From positions 124,001 to 188,000 of the forward strand of contig NZ_KB892768.1 in NCBI RefSeq assembly GCF_000373925.1: a DNA stretch of 64,000 bases, in the 5' to 3' direction. A program made the position numbers and the translations under genes. This stretch comes from Actinopolymorpha alba DSM 45243. Its GTDB lineage: Bacteria > Actinomycetota > Actinomycetes > Propionibacteriales > Actinopolymorphaceae. Numbering within the stretch: position 1 is the stretch's first letter; each line of letters begins with the position of its first letter. Below are positions 44,292 to 52,629 of the stretch, piece after piece. The notes under the pieces are model-generated. The model did not search any database. It saw only the letters and a list, made by a program, of their open reading frames with translations, and had not been told where the DNA came from.

Positions 44292-44373
44292 GAGAGGTCG
44301 CGCAAATAGTGGCGCGGCCAACGTGGATGCCAGGCGACGCGCAGCCCGCGACCTCCCTCTTTGCGCGACCTCT
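44292..44373. repeat. Inverted repeat upstream of the GCS2-family gene
   Basis: AGAGGTCGCGCAAA (44292-44305) and its exact complement TTTGCGCGACCTCT (44360-44373) are 14-bp arms separated by 54 bp. They lie in the spacer between the DUF4192 gene and the leftward ligase gene, where the ligase promoter should be. It could be two operator half-sites or the ends of a miniature element. Confidence 0.55.
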
Positions 44374-44416
44374 AACCCGGATGGGGAGGAGGGAAACGAA
44401 AGGTACGTCACACCTG

Positions 44417-45475
44417 TCATCCGGGGTCCTCGTCCGTGCCCTCCGGCCAGGCCGTCGGGGGGACGGCCTGGACCAGGAGTTGGCCGATCAGCTGGGCCAT
44501 TGAGTAGGAAGGGTCGCTGGCGTATGCGCGCTCCAATGCGCAGCGGGCAAGCGAACCATGGCCCCGCAGCCACGCGGCGAAGGCCAACAGTGCCGCGGGT
44601 GCGACGACGTACGGCTCGACAGATCGGCGCAGAACCTCCGTCCACAACGTCACATCGAGAGGCGCCGACTCCCGCGTCATCCGGCTCCAGATCTCGTCGC
44701 GCACGCGGATGCTGGAGACCAGCACCGACGCACGCGCCACCTCCTCATCGCTGAGGTGTCCTGGGCCGGATGCGCAGGCCCGCAGAAGGGTGTCGACGCA
44801 CGCGCGGCCCATCTCCACCAGCGATTCGGTGTGACCGCACGCCGAGCTGGCATCGTCATCGTGGTCATCCTCGACCACCATCGCCAGGTCAGCCAGCTCG
44901 GCCTCGACCTTCCTCGTCGCCTTCCGGGCCGCGACCAATGCGCGTCCGCGCACAGGATCGAGAGAACGGCGTAGATCCTCCTCGCCTGCCAGTGCGACCT
45001 CCCCCTCGAAGACAGACATCGCGGTGACCGGGTGCTCCTCAAGGTCGTAAGGAGTTCCGGAGCGCGGGCAGCATTCTGGATCGCCGCACGCGTCGGACCA
45101 CCAGCGCTTGCCGTTGGCGATCAGCCTGTCGAGGACCGCGATATCTGCGGCGGCCAGGGCTTCTGCCGCGGCACGAAGTGCCGGGCTTGCCTCTGCCTGT
45201 CTTGGCGCATAGGCCACCAGGATGGCGCCGACCGCTCCATGGCCGCAGAACACCCGCATGAGATAGTCGGCGAGGGCTTCGCAGCTGTCGGGGTCGTCCG
45301 GCGGGTCCGGGAGATCCACCCGCAGGGTGAACATGATCCGACCGTCATCACCGAATGCCAGTGCCACAAGGCTTTCGTGCGGGTGGTAGCCCACGAGGTA
45401 GGGAATCTTGGCCAGGATCTCATCCGGCGTCCGCAGGGTCATGACCGGCTTGCCCGGGCTGATTGATGCGTTCAT
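44417..45475 (-). CDS. DUF4192 domain protein
   Basis: 352-residue actinobacterial protein. The N-terminus VMTLRTPDEILAKIPYLVGYHPHESLVALAFGDDGRIMFTLRVDLP is the DUF4192 signature; VTAMSVFEGEVALAGEEDLRRSL and PAALLAFAAWLRGHGSLARCALERAYASDPSYSMAQLI continue the family pattern. No catalytic motif is known and no function assigned. ATG 45475 is chosen since homologs start near TLRTPDE. It is divergent from the polymerase gene. Confidence 0.85.
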   Translation of the reverse strand: MNASISPGKPVMTLRTPDEILAKIPYLVGYHPHESLVALAFGDDGRIMFTLRVDLPDPPDDPDSCEALADYLMRVFCGHGAVGAILVAYAPRQAEASPALRAAAEALAAADIAVLDRLIANGKRWWSDACGDPECCPRSGTPYDLEEHPVTAMSVFEGEVALAGEEDLRRSLDPVRGRALVAARKATRKVEAELADLAMVVEDDHDDDASSACGHTESLVEMGRACVDTLLRACASGPGHLSDEEVARASVLVSSIRVRDEIWSRMTRESAPLDVTLWTEVLRRSVEPYVVAPAALLAFAAWLRGHGSLARCALERAYASDPSYSMAQLIGQLLVQAVPPTAWPEGTDEDPG

Positions 45476-45613
45476 GCGTTCGAGCCTGGCAGCGCCGGCG
45501 GAGCGGAAACGGGCGGCGAGTGGGTCTGTGGACAAGAACGCCGATCCCCTGTCTGTGGACGAATACGTGGCAGCGCTCCCCGGGTTGTCGGGGCACGTTG
45601 CGAAGATGTCCGT

Positions 45614-46978
45614 GTGCGGAGCAAGCCGAGCATCCTTCATCTGGATCTGGATGCGTTCTTCGCCGCCGTGGAGCAGCGCGACAAGCCCTCCCTGCGCGGT
45701 AAGCCCGTCATCGTGGGCGGGTTGGGGCCGCGGGGCGTCGTGTCGACAGCGTCGTACGAAGCGCGGGCGTTCGGGGTTCGTTCGGCCATGCGGATGGCGG
45801 AGGCCCGCGCCCGTTGCCCGCACGCGGCCTATCTCTCGGGGCGCTTCGCGGCCTACCGGATGACGAGTCGCGCGGTGATGGCCGCGCTGCGCGAACTCTC
45901 GCCGTTGGTGGAGCCGGTGTCGTTCGACGAGGCGTACGTCGATCTCGCCGCCGGCGACCTCGGTGACCTCTCCACTACCACCGCCGTCGAGCACATCGCG
46001 GACGCGATCAGGGCGCGTACGTTCGAGGTCAGCGGCGGGCTGACGGCCTCTGTCGGCGCCGGGACGTCCAAGCTCATCGCCAAGATCGCGAGCGACCTAC
46101 GGAAGCCGGACGGTCGACTGGTGGTAGCGGCTGGCACCGAAGCGGAGTTCCTGCATCCGATGCCGGTCTCCCGGATCCCTGGCGTGGGTCCGGCAACCGG
46201 GGACCGGCTGCGGCGGATCGGCGTCCACACCGTCGGCGAACTCGCCCGGGTCGGTGTGAGCGAACTCGTGGCAGCACTCGGCCAGGCTCACGGTCAGGCC
46301 CTCGCGCGGCTGGCCCAAGCAGAGGACGACCGGCCGGTCGTCGCCGAACGAGAGTCGAAGTCGATCAGCGTCGAGGACACCTTCGACCACGACATCGCCG
46401 ACCCGCGCCTGCTGCAAATGATCGTGGACCGGCTCGCGTCCCGGGTCTGCGAGCGTCTGGCGCGCGAACGCCTTTCCGGGCGCACGGTCACCGTCAAGAT
46501 CAGGTTGTTCGACTTCTCGACCCACACCCGCTCGACGACTCTGGCCGGCCCGACCGACGACGTCCGCGTCGTGACCCGGCTCGCCCGCCAACTCCTGACT
46601 GACGTGGACACCTCTGCCGGCGCTCGGCTCCTCGGGGTGGGGGTGTCTGGCCTGGCGGACTGGGTGCAGGACGACCTCTTCACGTCCGTGGTCGACGACG
46701 CCGACAACGATGCCGGGGCCCCTGGTGAACTCGCGATCGGCGGCACTCCCGAAAACCTCGTGAGTGGTACGCCTGATGCCGCGCCGCGGCTCTGGTCGCC
46801 GGGCGCCGACGTGGTCCACACGACGTACGGCCAGGGATGGGTGTGGGGCGCTGGCCGGGGCCGCGTCACCGTCCGCTTCGAAACCTCCAGCAGTGGACCC
46901 GGCCCGGTCCGCACCTTCGCCGGCGACGATCCCGACCTCGCTGCCTACACGCCCCTGACGTGGAAAGACCCTTCCTGA
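45614..46978 (+). CDS. dinB: DNA polymerase IV (Y-family translesion polymerase)
   Basis: 454-residue lesion-bypass polymerase. The catalytic acids lie in ILHLDLDAFFAAVEQ (DxD near 9-11) and SFDEAYVDL (near 101-109). The little-finger domain includes SISVEDTFDHDI and RTVTVKIRLFDFSTHTRSTTL. A beta-clamp motif QDDLF is at about 353-357. The extra 60 residues (TTYGQGWVWGAGRGRVTVRFETS) are an actinobacterial C-terminal extension. The GTG at 45614 opens the domain directly. No LexA-like box was seen upstream. Confidence 0.93.
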   Translation: MRSKPSILHLDLDAFFAAVEQRDKPSLRGKPVIVGGLGPRGVVSTASYEARAFGVRSAMRMAEARARCPHAAYLSGRFAAYRMTSRAVMAALRELSPLVEPVSFDEAYVDLAAGDLGDLSTTTAVEHIADAIRARTFEVSGGLTASVGAGTSKLIAKIASDLRKPDGRLVVAAGTEAEFLHPMPVSRIPGVGPATGDRLRRIGVHTVGELARVGVSELVAALGQAHGQALARLAQAEDDRPVVAERESKSISVEDTFDHDIADPRLLQMIVDRLASRVCERLARERLSGRTVTVKIRLFDFSTHTRSTTLAGPTDDVRVVTRLARQLLTDVDTSAGARLLGVGVSGLADWVQDDLFTSVVDDADNDAGAPGELAIGGTPENLVSGTPDAAPRLWSPGADVVHTTYGQGWVWGAGRGRVTVRFETSSSGPGPVRTFAGDDPDLAAYTPLTWKDPS

Positions 46979-47032
46979 GCAGCGATTGGCAACGGCTCTC
47001 CCCCGCGCCCGGAACGGCTGGCTTCCAGCACA

Positions 47033-47068
47033 AAGGCCTCGGTCGCGCCTGAGCGCGTCCGAGGCCTT
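47033..47068. terminator. Bidirectional terminator after dinB
   Basis: Arms AAGGCCTCGG (47033-47042) and its complement (47059-47068) pair over 10 bp and the 16-base loop contains further CGCG pairing. It lies between the dinB stop and the stop of the convergent PKD-domain gene. Confidence 0.65.
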
Positions 47069-47101
47069 GTGCCATGAAGGACCTCAGTCTCATCAACGGC
47101 C

Positions 47102-48013
47102 TCAGCGGGTGAGGACGTCCGACTTCTCCAGCACCGTCACCGGCGTTGTCTGGGTGCCTGGCTGGGTGAAGGTGCCGGGAAGGTCCACCCGGCCCGCGCC
47201 AGCGTCGTACCAACCGCTGTAGGTGACGTCCACCCTGACGGTGTATGACCCGGCGCTCGAGTAGACGTGGTTGACGTCGAAGTTCGGGTACGGTCCGCCC
47301 GGCTTCGTCGTGGTCGAACTGCCGCCGTCGCCCCAGTGCCAGGTGTAGGAGACGGGAGTGGCATGGACAGTCACGCTGCCGCCCGGGCCGACCTGGATGA
47401 CCTGAGCCTCGGTGAGGCCGGTGTAGAAGATCGTCTCGAAGTCGATGAGCGTCCGGCCATTACCCGGATTGACCTCGGCGCTCGCCGCTGGAAGGCCGTA
47501 TGCCTCCACCCAGCTCAGCACCTGTTCCGGGGTGATCACGACCTGGTCCGCGTCGTCCGGGCCTCGACACTCGCTGGCCTGGCTCTCCCAGTTGCCGGCG
47601 GGCACCCATGCCGAGCCGTTCCAACGTTCGAGGCGGGTGTAGACGTAGTAACGGAGGTCACCGTCAGTCGGGCACGACGAAACCGCCATCCCACACAGGT
47701 TGCCAGGGTCGTTCGGCGGCGGACCGTTGCCCATGCAGGAGGGCGTGATGTATTCGTCCGTCCTGGTGTCGCCGGGCTGCGGACCTCCCGGACCGGGTTT
47801 GTCAGGCCCAGGGCCAGGGTTGTCAGGCCCCGGGTCACCGTCACCGTTGCAGAGCCCCCAGCGGCAGTCCTCCGCGTGCGCGGTGCCGGTGAAGGTGTTG
47901 GTCCAACTCCCCTCAGTGCCGACGCCGACCAAGCCGAGCGCCAGCACGCCCAGCACGACGCCGACCCGTAGCAGATGACTCAGGACTCGTTGCGGAGTTC
48001 GGTGACGACCCAT
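47102..48013 (-). CDS. Secreted PKD-domain-like protein
   Basis: 303-residue exported protein. A signal peptide (LSHLLRVGVVLGVLALGLVGVG) ends near 33. A Pro/Gly/Asp-rich spacer (DPGPDNPGPGPDKPGPGG) leads to a globular part that ends in a PKD-like domain: SYTWHWGDGG then FDVNHVYSSAGSYTVRVDVTYSGWY, with the WxWGDG motif. PKD domains are usually extracellular binding modules. The ATG at 48013 follows AGGGAGAACG and overlaps the end of the upstream lipoprotein gene by 34 bp, so the two are probably co-expressed. Confidence 0.82.
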   Translation of the reverse strand: MGRHRTPQRVLSHLLRVGVVLGVLALGLVGVGTEGSWTNTFTGTAHAEDCRWGLCNGDGDPGPDNPGPGPDKPGPGGPQPGDTRTDEYITPSCMGNGPPPNDPGNLCGMAVSSCPTDGDLRYYVYTRLERWNGSAWVPAGNWESQASECRGPDDADQVVITPEQVLSWVEAYGLPAASAEVNPGNGRTLIDFETIFYTGLTEAQVIQVGPGGSVTVHATPVSYTWHWGDGGSSTTTKPGGPYPNFDVNHVYSSAGSYTVRVDVTYSGWYDAGAGRVDLPGTFTQPGTQTTPVTVLEKSDVLTR

Positions 48014-48531
48014 CGTTCTCCCTGACTTGCGACCGTGATCCGTAGCACGATCTTTCCGTCGTTCCGCGGTGTTGGCTTGGCACCAGAGGATGGGACCAGC
48101 TCGTAGGGCTTCGTATTGAGCAGGACTGTGAAGGCGGGCGGCTTCGTGTCGGTGACCGGCTCCAGCGCACTGATCTGGAGCTGGTGATTGCCCTTGTAAC
48201 TCCCGCCGCGGGCGTAGATCTGTGCGATCGAATCCGCGATCGTCTTGCACCCTTGGCACTCCTCCGAACTCGCGGAGCGGAGTGCCGAGACATCGCCTGT
48301 GCCCTGGGCTTGGTTGATCAGGTCAACATACCGGCGTACGGCCCGGGCCTGCGGCGACTCACTCGCGGGCGACGACGTGCGAGTGGGCGTAGGTGACGGA
48401 GACGCGCTGGCCGAGGTGCTCTCGGTTGGCCCGTCGTCAACCGGGGTGGGCTCGGGAGATCCACCAGTGCAGCCGGAAGCCGCGGCGGAGAATAGTGCGA
48501 GGAGAGCCGTAGCCCCCACGAACCGCCGCAT
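47980..48531 (-). CDS. DUF6318-like lipoprotein
   Basis: 183-residue lipoprotein. The signal MRRFVGATALLALFSAAASGC has a lipobox cysteine near 21. A Ser/Pro/Thr-rich spacer (TESTSASASPSPTPTRTSSP) follows. The folded part has QARAVRRYVDLINQAQGTGDVSALRSAS and EECQGCKTIADSIAQIYARGG, which agree with the DUF6318 family of actinobacterial lipoproteins. No function known. ATG 48531 has better spacing to GGGGGAG than the in-frame ATG at 48537. It precedes and overlaps the PKD-domain gene. Confidence 0.8.
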   Translation of the reverse strand: MRRFVGATALLALFSAAASGCTGGSPEPTPVDDGPTESTSASASPSPTPTRTSSPASESPQARAVRRYVDLINQAQGTGDVSALRSASSEECQGCKTIADSIAQIYARGGSYKGNHQLQISALEPVTDTKPPAFTVLLNTKPYELVPSSGAKPTPRNDGKIVLRITVASQGERWVVTELRNES

Positions 48532-48721
48532 GCGCATTCTCCCCCATTTCGCTCGAAAACCCGGCGAAGCCGCGCCATAGATTACCAGCAGTAATGTCCT
48601 TCGCTCTTCCTCCTCGCACATAAGATCGACAGCTACTTTATGTAGGCATGGCTTCGCATATCGCTGCCGTACATGTAACCCGGAAACGGCATCCGTGCCG
48701 GGCGGTGCGCGTGCCGGCGGG

Positions 48722-49246
48722 TCAACCTCTCCAGAGCACTTCCGTCGACACCGCGCTGGAGACAACCCTGATCGCGGTGAGCTCACCGGCCTGGTCGCTA
48801 CAGACCGCCGCCGCGCCGTCGAGCACGTGGTCGAAGCTGAAGCCGGTGAACCACTCAGCCGGCGCACCCGAGAGGCTGTTCACCCGCGCGGCCCGCGCGA
48901 GGAAGTGATCACGGAGGTAGCTGAGCCAGGACGCGCTCTCAGCCGGCGGGATGCCGTTGCCGCCCGCCAGGTCATGTGACGGCACCAGGGCGCGGCCGCC
49001 GTGACCGGGCGTCCACGGGCAGTGCAGGCCGGGCTGGCCCTCCGCCGGGAGGGAGTATTCGCTCAGATCGAGCTTGGGATCGAGGCATTCGGCGATGGGA
49101 TTGTCGGGAACGGCGTACGGCCCGCCGGGCCTTCGCCATCGGCGCGACTCCGCGAACGCCGTGAGGTATTCAAACTCGGCGCGACGAAGCGGCGGATCGA
49201 TCCGGACATAACCAACCAGGCGAAACCTCTCGACGGGTTCCTCCAC
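48722..49246 (-). CDS. Conserved hypothetical protein
   Basis: 174 residues, no recognised domain, no signal or membrane segment. Visible features are a hydrophobic start (ERFRLVGYVRIDPPLRR), AVPDNPIAECLDPKLDLSEYSL, CPWTPGHGG and a C-terminal LTAIRVVSSAVSTEVLWRG. GTG 49246 is chosen because GGGAGGG lies 9 bases upstream. It sits alone between the lipoprotein gene and a rightward hypothetical gene. Confidence 0.55.
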   Translation of the reverse strand: MEEPVERFRLVGYVRIDPPLRRAEFEYLTAFAESRRWRRPGGPYAVPDNPIAECLDPKLDLSEYSLPAEGQPGLHCPWTPGHGGRALVPSHDLAGGNGIPPAESASWLSYLRDHFLARAARVNSLSGAPAEWFTGFSFDHVLDGAAAVCSDQAGELTAIRVVSSAVSTEVLWRG

Positions 49247-49464
49247 GGCAGACACCCTCCCAGGTAGCGAGGAGCGCAAAGCTCAACGGACGAGGAGATC
49301 GCGGGCACGGACCGGGTGGTTGGTCAGATACGAGAAGGCGCCGGCCGACGGCCACGCATGGCAGGATGCCCGACCGGAAGCACCCTGCGCTTCCGGTCAT
49401 CCACAGCCAGCTACCTGTGGAAAACTTCCGTCACCGTACGCCGCCGAGCGGGCACCCTGATCCA

Positions 49465-49917
49465 GTGACCACGCCACTCCACCCTGTCGCCCACGGTGAC
49501 TCGGCGACCCTGCTGCGCCGGATCAGCCGCCATGTGCCGTTCAGTTCCGACCGCGTCATCCTTGCCCTTATCCGACTCTCCCGCGGCTACGTCGATCGGG
49601 CCGCCTGGCTGGACGTACCACTCGCCGGGTCCGACGGCCCGCCCGACGATCGGCAGGCGCGCGCCCGGGTCGACGCCGCGCTCTCCTCGATCACCCCGAA
49701 GCAACGCCAGAGCCCTCCCTCCCACGCCGTCGCACTGGTCCGGTGCCGACGGGGCCGGGTCGTGTGGTTGCCCTCCGACGACGTGTGGCTTTCCGCCCTG
49801 GCGAGCGAGACTGCCCGGCACAGGCTCCCTGTCGCCGAGGTCTTCCTCGTGACCGAACACGGGTGGCGCGGCTACTCCAGCACCAAAGCCGGATCAGCGC
49901 CCGCGCTGGCCGCGTGA
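49465..49917 (+). CDS. Hypothetical protein
   Basis: 150 residues, no recognised family. LLRRISRHVPFSSDRVILALIRLSRGYVDRAAW opens a helical part, and VALVRCRRGRVVWLPSDDVW and RLPVAEVFLVTEHGWRGYSS are likely beta-rich. The GTG at 49465 is preferred over upstream starts because codon usage turns typical there, but no ribosome site supports it. The next gene is acylphosphatase, 75 bp later. Confidence 0.5.
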   Translation: MTTPLHPVAHGDSATLLRRISRHVPFSSDRVILALIRLSRGYVDRAAWLDVPLAGSDGPPDDRQARARVDAALSSITPKQRQSPPSHAVALVRCRRGRVVWLPSDDVWLSALASETARHRLPVAEVFLVTEHGWRGYSSTKAGSAPALAA

Positions 49918-49991
49918 CAGACACCGCCGTACGACGTCTCCGTGCCAGGCGCGGGTTCGAACCTCCCTCCTGGATGGGCAAGCTGGGGCAC

Positions 49992-50273
49992 ATGACCACC
50001 TCGCTCACCCGGACACACGTCACGATTCACGGCATGGTTCAGGGCGTCTTCTTCCGGGACACCTGCCGCCGGATGGCGGAGCGGCTCGGCGTCGCCGGAT
50101 GGGTACGCAACCGACCCGACGGCAGCGTCGAGGCGGTGTTCGAAGGCGGTGCGGGACCGGTCGAGGCAATCGTCGACTGGTGCCGGAACGGCCCGCCCCT
50201 CGCCCGCGTGGTGCGGGTCGACCGGAGCACCGAGCGACCCGAGGGCCTCACGGCCTTCGAGATCCGGCGGTGA
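49992..50273 (+). CDS. acyP: Acylphosphatase
   Basis: 93-residue enzyme that hydrolyses acyl phosphates. [44 protein letters not shown] carries the signature: the catalytic Arg in VQGVFFR and Asn in [12 protein letters not shown]. Length is normal for the family. ATG 49992 has a GGGG stretch before it and is preferred to the ATG at 49974. It is followed by mprA. Confidence 0.92.
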   Translation: MTTSLTRTHVTIHGMVQGVFFRDTCRRMAERLGVAGWVRNRPDGSVEAVFEGGAGPVEAIVDWCRNGPPLARVVRVDRSTERPEGLTAFEIRR

Positions 50274-50363
50274 CGCCGAGCACCACCCCAGCGACGTCGA
50301 CCCCGCGTGGATGACGCCGCAGGTCAGAGCCCCACCCACGGCGGGCGGTCAGCATGCCGTAGC

Positions 50364-50380
50364 GCTCAGCGTTCCTTCAG
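50364..50380 (+). promoter_or_regulatory. Candidate MprA box upstream of mprA
   Basis: GCTCAG (50364-50369) and CTTCAG (50375-50380) form a loose direct repeat with an 11-bp period, 24 bp before the mprA start. The same period and core are found upstream of pepD at 52590-52608. MprA of mycobacteria binds two 8-bp direct repeats spaced by 3 bp, so autoregulation is plausible. Confidence 0.4.
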
Positions 50381-50403
50381 GTCGGCACGGCACACTGGCA
50401 CTC

Positions 50404-51084
50404 GTGCGCATCCTTGTCGTAGACGATGACCAGGGAGTCAGGGACTCCCTCCGTCGTTCGCTCGTCTTCAACGGTTACGAGGTCGACCTCGCCGAGAACG
50501 GCGAACAGGCCCTCCGCAGCGTCGCAGCCCAAAGCCCGGACGCGGTCGTGCTCGACGTCATGATGCCCCGTCTGGATGGCATCGCCACCTGCCGGGCGCT
50601 CCGGGCGACTGGTAACGATGTGCCCATTCTGGTGCTGACCGCCCGGGACGCCGTGGCAGACCGGGTGTCCGGCCTGGACGCGGGCGCGGACGACTACCTG
50701 TCCAAGCCGTTCGCGCTGGAGGAGCTACTCGCCAGACTCCGAGCACTGCTCCGCCGGGCAACCCCTGGCGCTGACGGTGCGCAGCTGTCCTACGCCGACC
50801 TCAGCCTGGATCCGGGCACCCGGGATGTACGCCGGGGCGGGCGCTCGATCAGCCTGACCCGTACCGAATTCGCCCTCCTCGAACTCTTCCTCCGCCATCC
50901 TCGACAGGTTCTGGAGCGTTCGCAGATCCTGGAGGAGGTGTGGGGCTTCGACTTCCCGACCTCGGCCAACTCGCTCGAGGTCTACGTCGGCTACCTTCGC
51001 CGTAAGACAGAAGGTAACGGCGAACCCCGGCTGATCCACACGGTCCGCGGCGTCGGGTACGTCCTCCGAGAAACACCACCGTGA
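50404..51084 (+). CDS. mprA: MprA-like two-component response regulator
   Basis: 226-residue OmpR-type regulator. Receiver domain: acidic pocket DDD near 7-9, phospho-acceptor D in [12 protein letters not shown], conserved Lys in [23 protein letters not shown]. Effector domain: winged HTH with [15 protein letters not shown] and GYVLRE end. The GTG at 50404 opens directly with the receiver fold and has no ribosome site, so it may be leaderless. mprB and pepD follow with tight spacing, matching mycobacterial mprAB-pepD, which handles envelope stress. Confidence 0.9.
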   Translation: MRILVVDDDQGVRDSLRRSLVFNGYEVDLAENGEQALRSVAAQSPDAVVLDVMMPRLDGIATCRALRATGNDVPILVLTARDAVADRVSGLDAGADDYLSKPFALEELLARLRALLRRATPGADGAQLSYADLSLDPGTRDVRRGGRSISLTRTEFALLELFLRHPRQVLERSQILEEVWGFDFPTSANSLEVYVGYLRRKTEGNGEPRLIHTVRGVGYVLRETPP

Positions 51085-52523
51085 GCCAACCCATCCAGTC
51101 CCCCCGGCGCTGGCCGCCTCGTAACCTCAGCCTGCGGTCCCGCGTCGGCCTGGTCGCCGCGCTCGGCGTGGGGATGATCGTCGTCCTCGTCTCGATCGCC
51201 GCGTACGTCACGGTTCGGAGCTCCCTGCTCAGCCAGGTCGACGCGAACCTCCTCGACCGTGCGCGGGCCGTCACTTCCTCTCCTGTCGACCAGGAGGCGC
51301 TCTCGCAGGTTCCGCCGCAGTTCCTCGGCGCCGCGGACATCCGGATCGCGTTGCTCACCGCCGACCAGCGGATCATCACCGCCAAGGACCAGAGCGGCGC
51401 GTACCAGAACCCTCCGGTCGGCCAGCCGGAGCTGAACGTCGCCAGCGGCGCAGCTCCCCAGAGCGTGCGCACCGCCACCAGCAGCGACGGACAGACGTAC
51501 CGCGTCGTCGCCGTCCCGGCCGCCCGGGCCCCGGGTATCGCCCTCGTCCTCGGGCAGCCGACCGCCGCCACCGACCTGCTCCTGAAACGCCTCGGGCTGG
51601 TGCTTCTCCTGGTCGGAGGTGCCGGCATCGCGGTGGCCGCGTGGGCCGGGGTAGGGATCGCACGCACCGGGCTTCGGCCGGTCCAGCGGCTGACGTCGGC
51701 GACCGAACACGTCGCGCGGACCGGCGACCTGCGCCCGATTCCCGTGCAGGGCAACGACGAGTTGGCCCGCCTCACCCATTCGTTCAACGCGATGCTCTCG
51801 GCGCTCGCCGAGGCGCGGGCACGAGAACGCCGGCTGATCGCCGACGCGGGACACGAGCTCCGCACGCCACTCACCAGCCTGCGCACCAACCTCGACCTGC
51901 TCGCGCAGAGCGAGGGACGCCCAGGCCTCGCGCCGGCGGAGCGCCAGGCCCTGCTCCAGGACGTGCGGGCCCAGGTTGGAGAACTCTCCGCCCTGGTGGG
52001 CGACCTGGTCGAGCTCTCCCGGGAGGACCCGCCCTCGACCGCGCACGCGCCAGTCGACCTCGCCGACATCGTGACGCACGCCGTCGAGCGGGTACGCCGG
52101 CGGGCGCCGGGACTCCGGTTCGCGGTCGACGCCCAACCATGGACCGTGTTCGGTGACGCGCAGGCCTTGGAACGCGCGGTCACGAACCTCCTCGACAACG
52201 CCGGGAAGTGGAGCCCTCCACAGGGAACGGTGACGGTCAATCTCCGCCACGGCGTCCTCACCGTCGCCGACCAGGGGCCGGGTATCGCCGAGGCGGACCT
52301 GCCGCACGTCTTCGAGCGCTTCTATCGTTCCGCCGAGGCGCGCACCATGCCCGGCTCGGGTCTTGGCCTCTCGATCGTGAAGCAGGCCGCCGACCGGCAC
52401 GGCGGAACCATCAGCGCCGGCCGCGCCCTTGGCGGGGGTGCGCTCCTGACGCTCAGGCTGCCCGGCGTACCCACGCCGATGCGCCCGGGCGCACCGTCCG
52501 CCGGCCGCGGCTCGGTCAGGTAG
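51081..52523 (+). CDS. mprB: MprB-like sensor histidine kinase
   Basis: 480-residue membrane sensor kinase. Two membrane spans (about 21-45, [21 protein letters not shown], and 170-190, [21 protein letters not shown]) flank a 125-residue extracytoplasmic sensor. A HAMP linker leads to the phospho-acceptor His in [20 protein letters not shown], and the HATPase domain has [11 protein letters not shown] (N box), [20 protein letters not shown] and [12 protein letters not shown]. The GTG at 51081 overlaps the mprA stop by 4 bp. Expected to phosphorylate MprA in response to envelope stress. Confidence 0.9.
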   Translation: MSQPIQSPRRWPPRNLSLRSRVGLVAALGVGMIVVLVSIAAYVTVRSSLLSQVDANLLDRARAVTSSPVDQEALSQVPPQFLGAADIRIALLTADQRIITAKDQSGAYQNPPVGQPELNVASGAAPQSVRTATSSDGQTYRVVAVPAARAPGIALVLGQPTAATDLLLKRLGLVLLLVGGAGIAVAAWAGVGIARTGLRPVQRLTSATEHVARTGDLRPIPVQGNDELARLTHSFNAMLSALAEARARERRLIADAGHELRTPLTSLRTNLDLLAQSEGRPGLAPAERQALLQDVRAQVGELSALVGDLVELSREDPPSTAHAPVDLADIVTHAVERVRRRAPGLRFAVDAQPWTVFGDAQALERAVTNLLDNAGKWSPPQGTVTVNLRHGVLTVADQGPGIAEADLPHVFERFYRSAEARTMPGSGLGLSIVKQAADRHGGTISAGRALGGGALLTLRLPGVPTPMRPGAPSAGRGSVR

Positions 52524-52589
52524 TCCCGGACCCCTGCGGCTTCCGTTACCTTCACCGAAGTCCGGTTTCTTCGACGCCTCTGGGGTAGC

Positions 52590-52608
52590 TCTCAGTTTGA
52601 TCTCAGCA
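52590..52608 (+). promoter_or_regulatory. Candidate MprA box upstream of pepD
   Basis: TCTCAGTT (52590-52597) and TCTCAGCA (52601-52608) are two 8-bp direct repeats separated by exactly 3 bp (TGA), the reported architecture of the mycobacterial MprA box. It lies 21 bp upstream of the pepD start, after the mprB stop. Strong candidate for MprA control of pepD. Confidence 0.6.
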
Positions 52609-52629
52609 ACCGGGACGAATCTTGGCGTT

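Noticed and set aside
49954-49963. GGTTCGAACC, which looks like a tRNA T-loop
   Set aside because: The flanking bases do not form a T-stem and no D-arm, anticodon arm or acceptor stem can be drawn on either strand.
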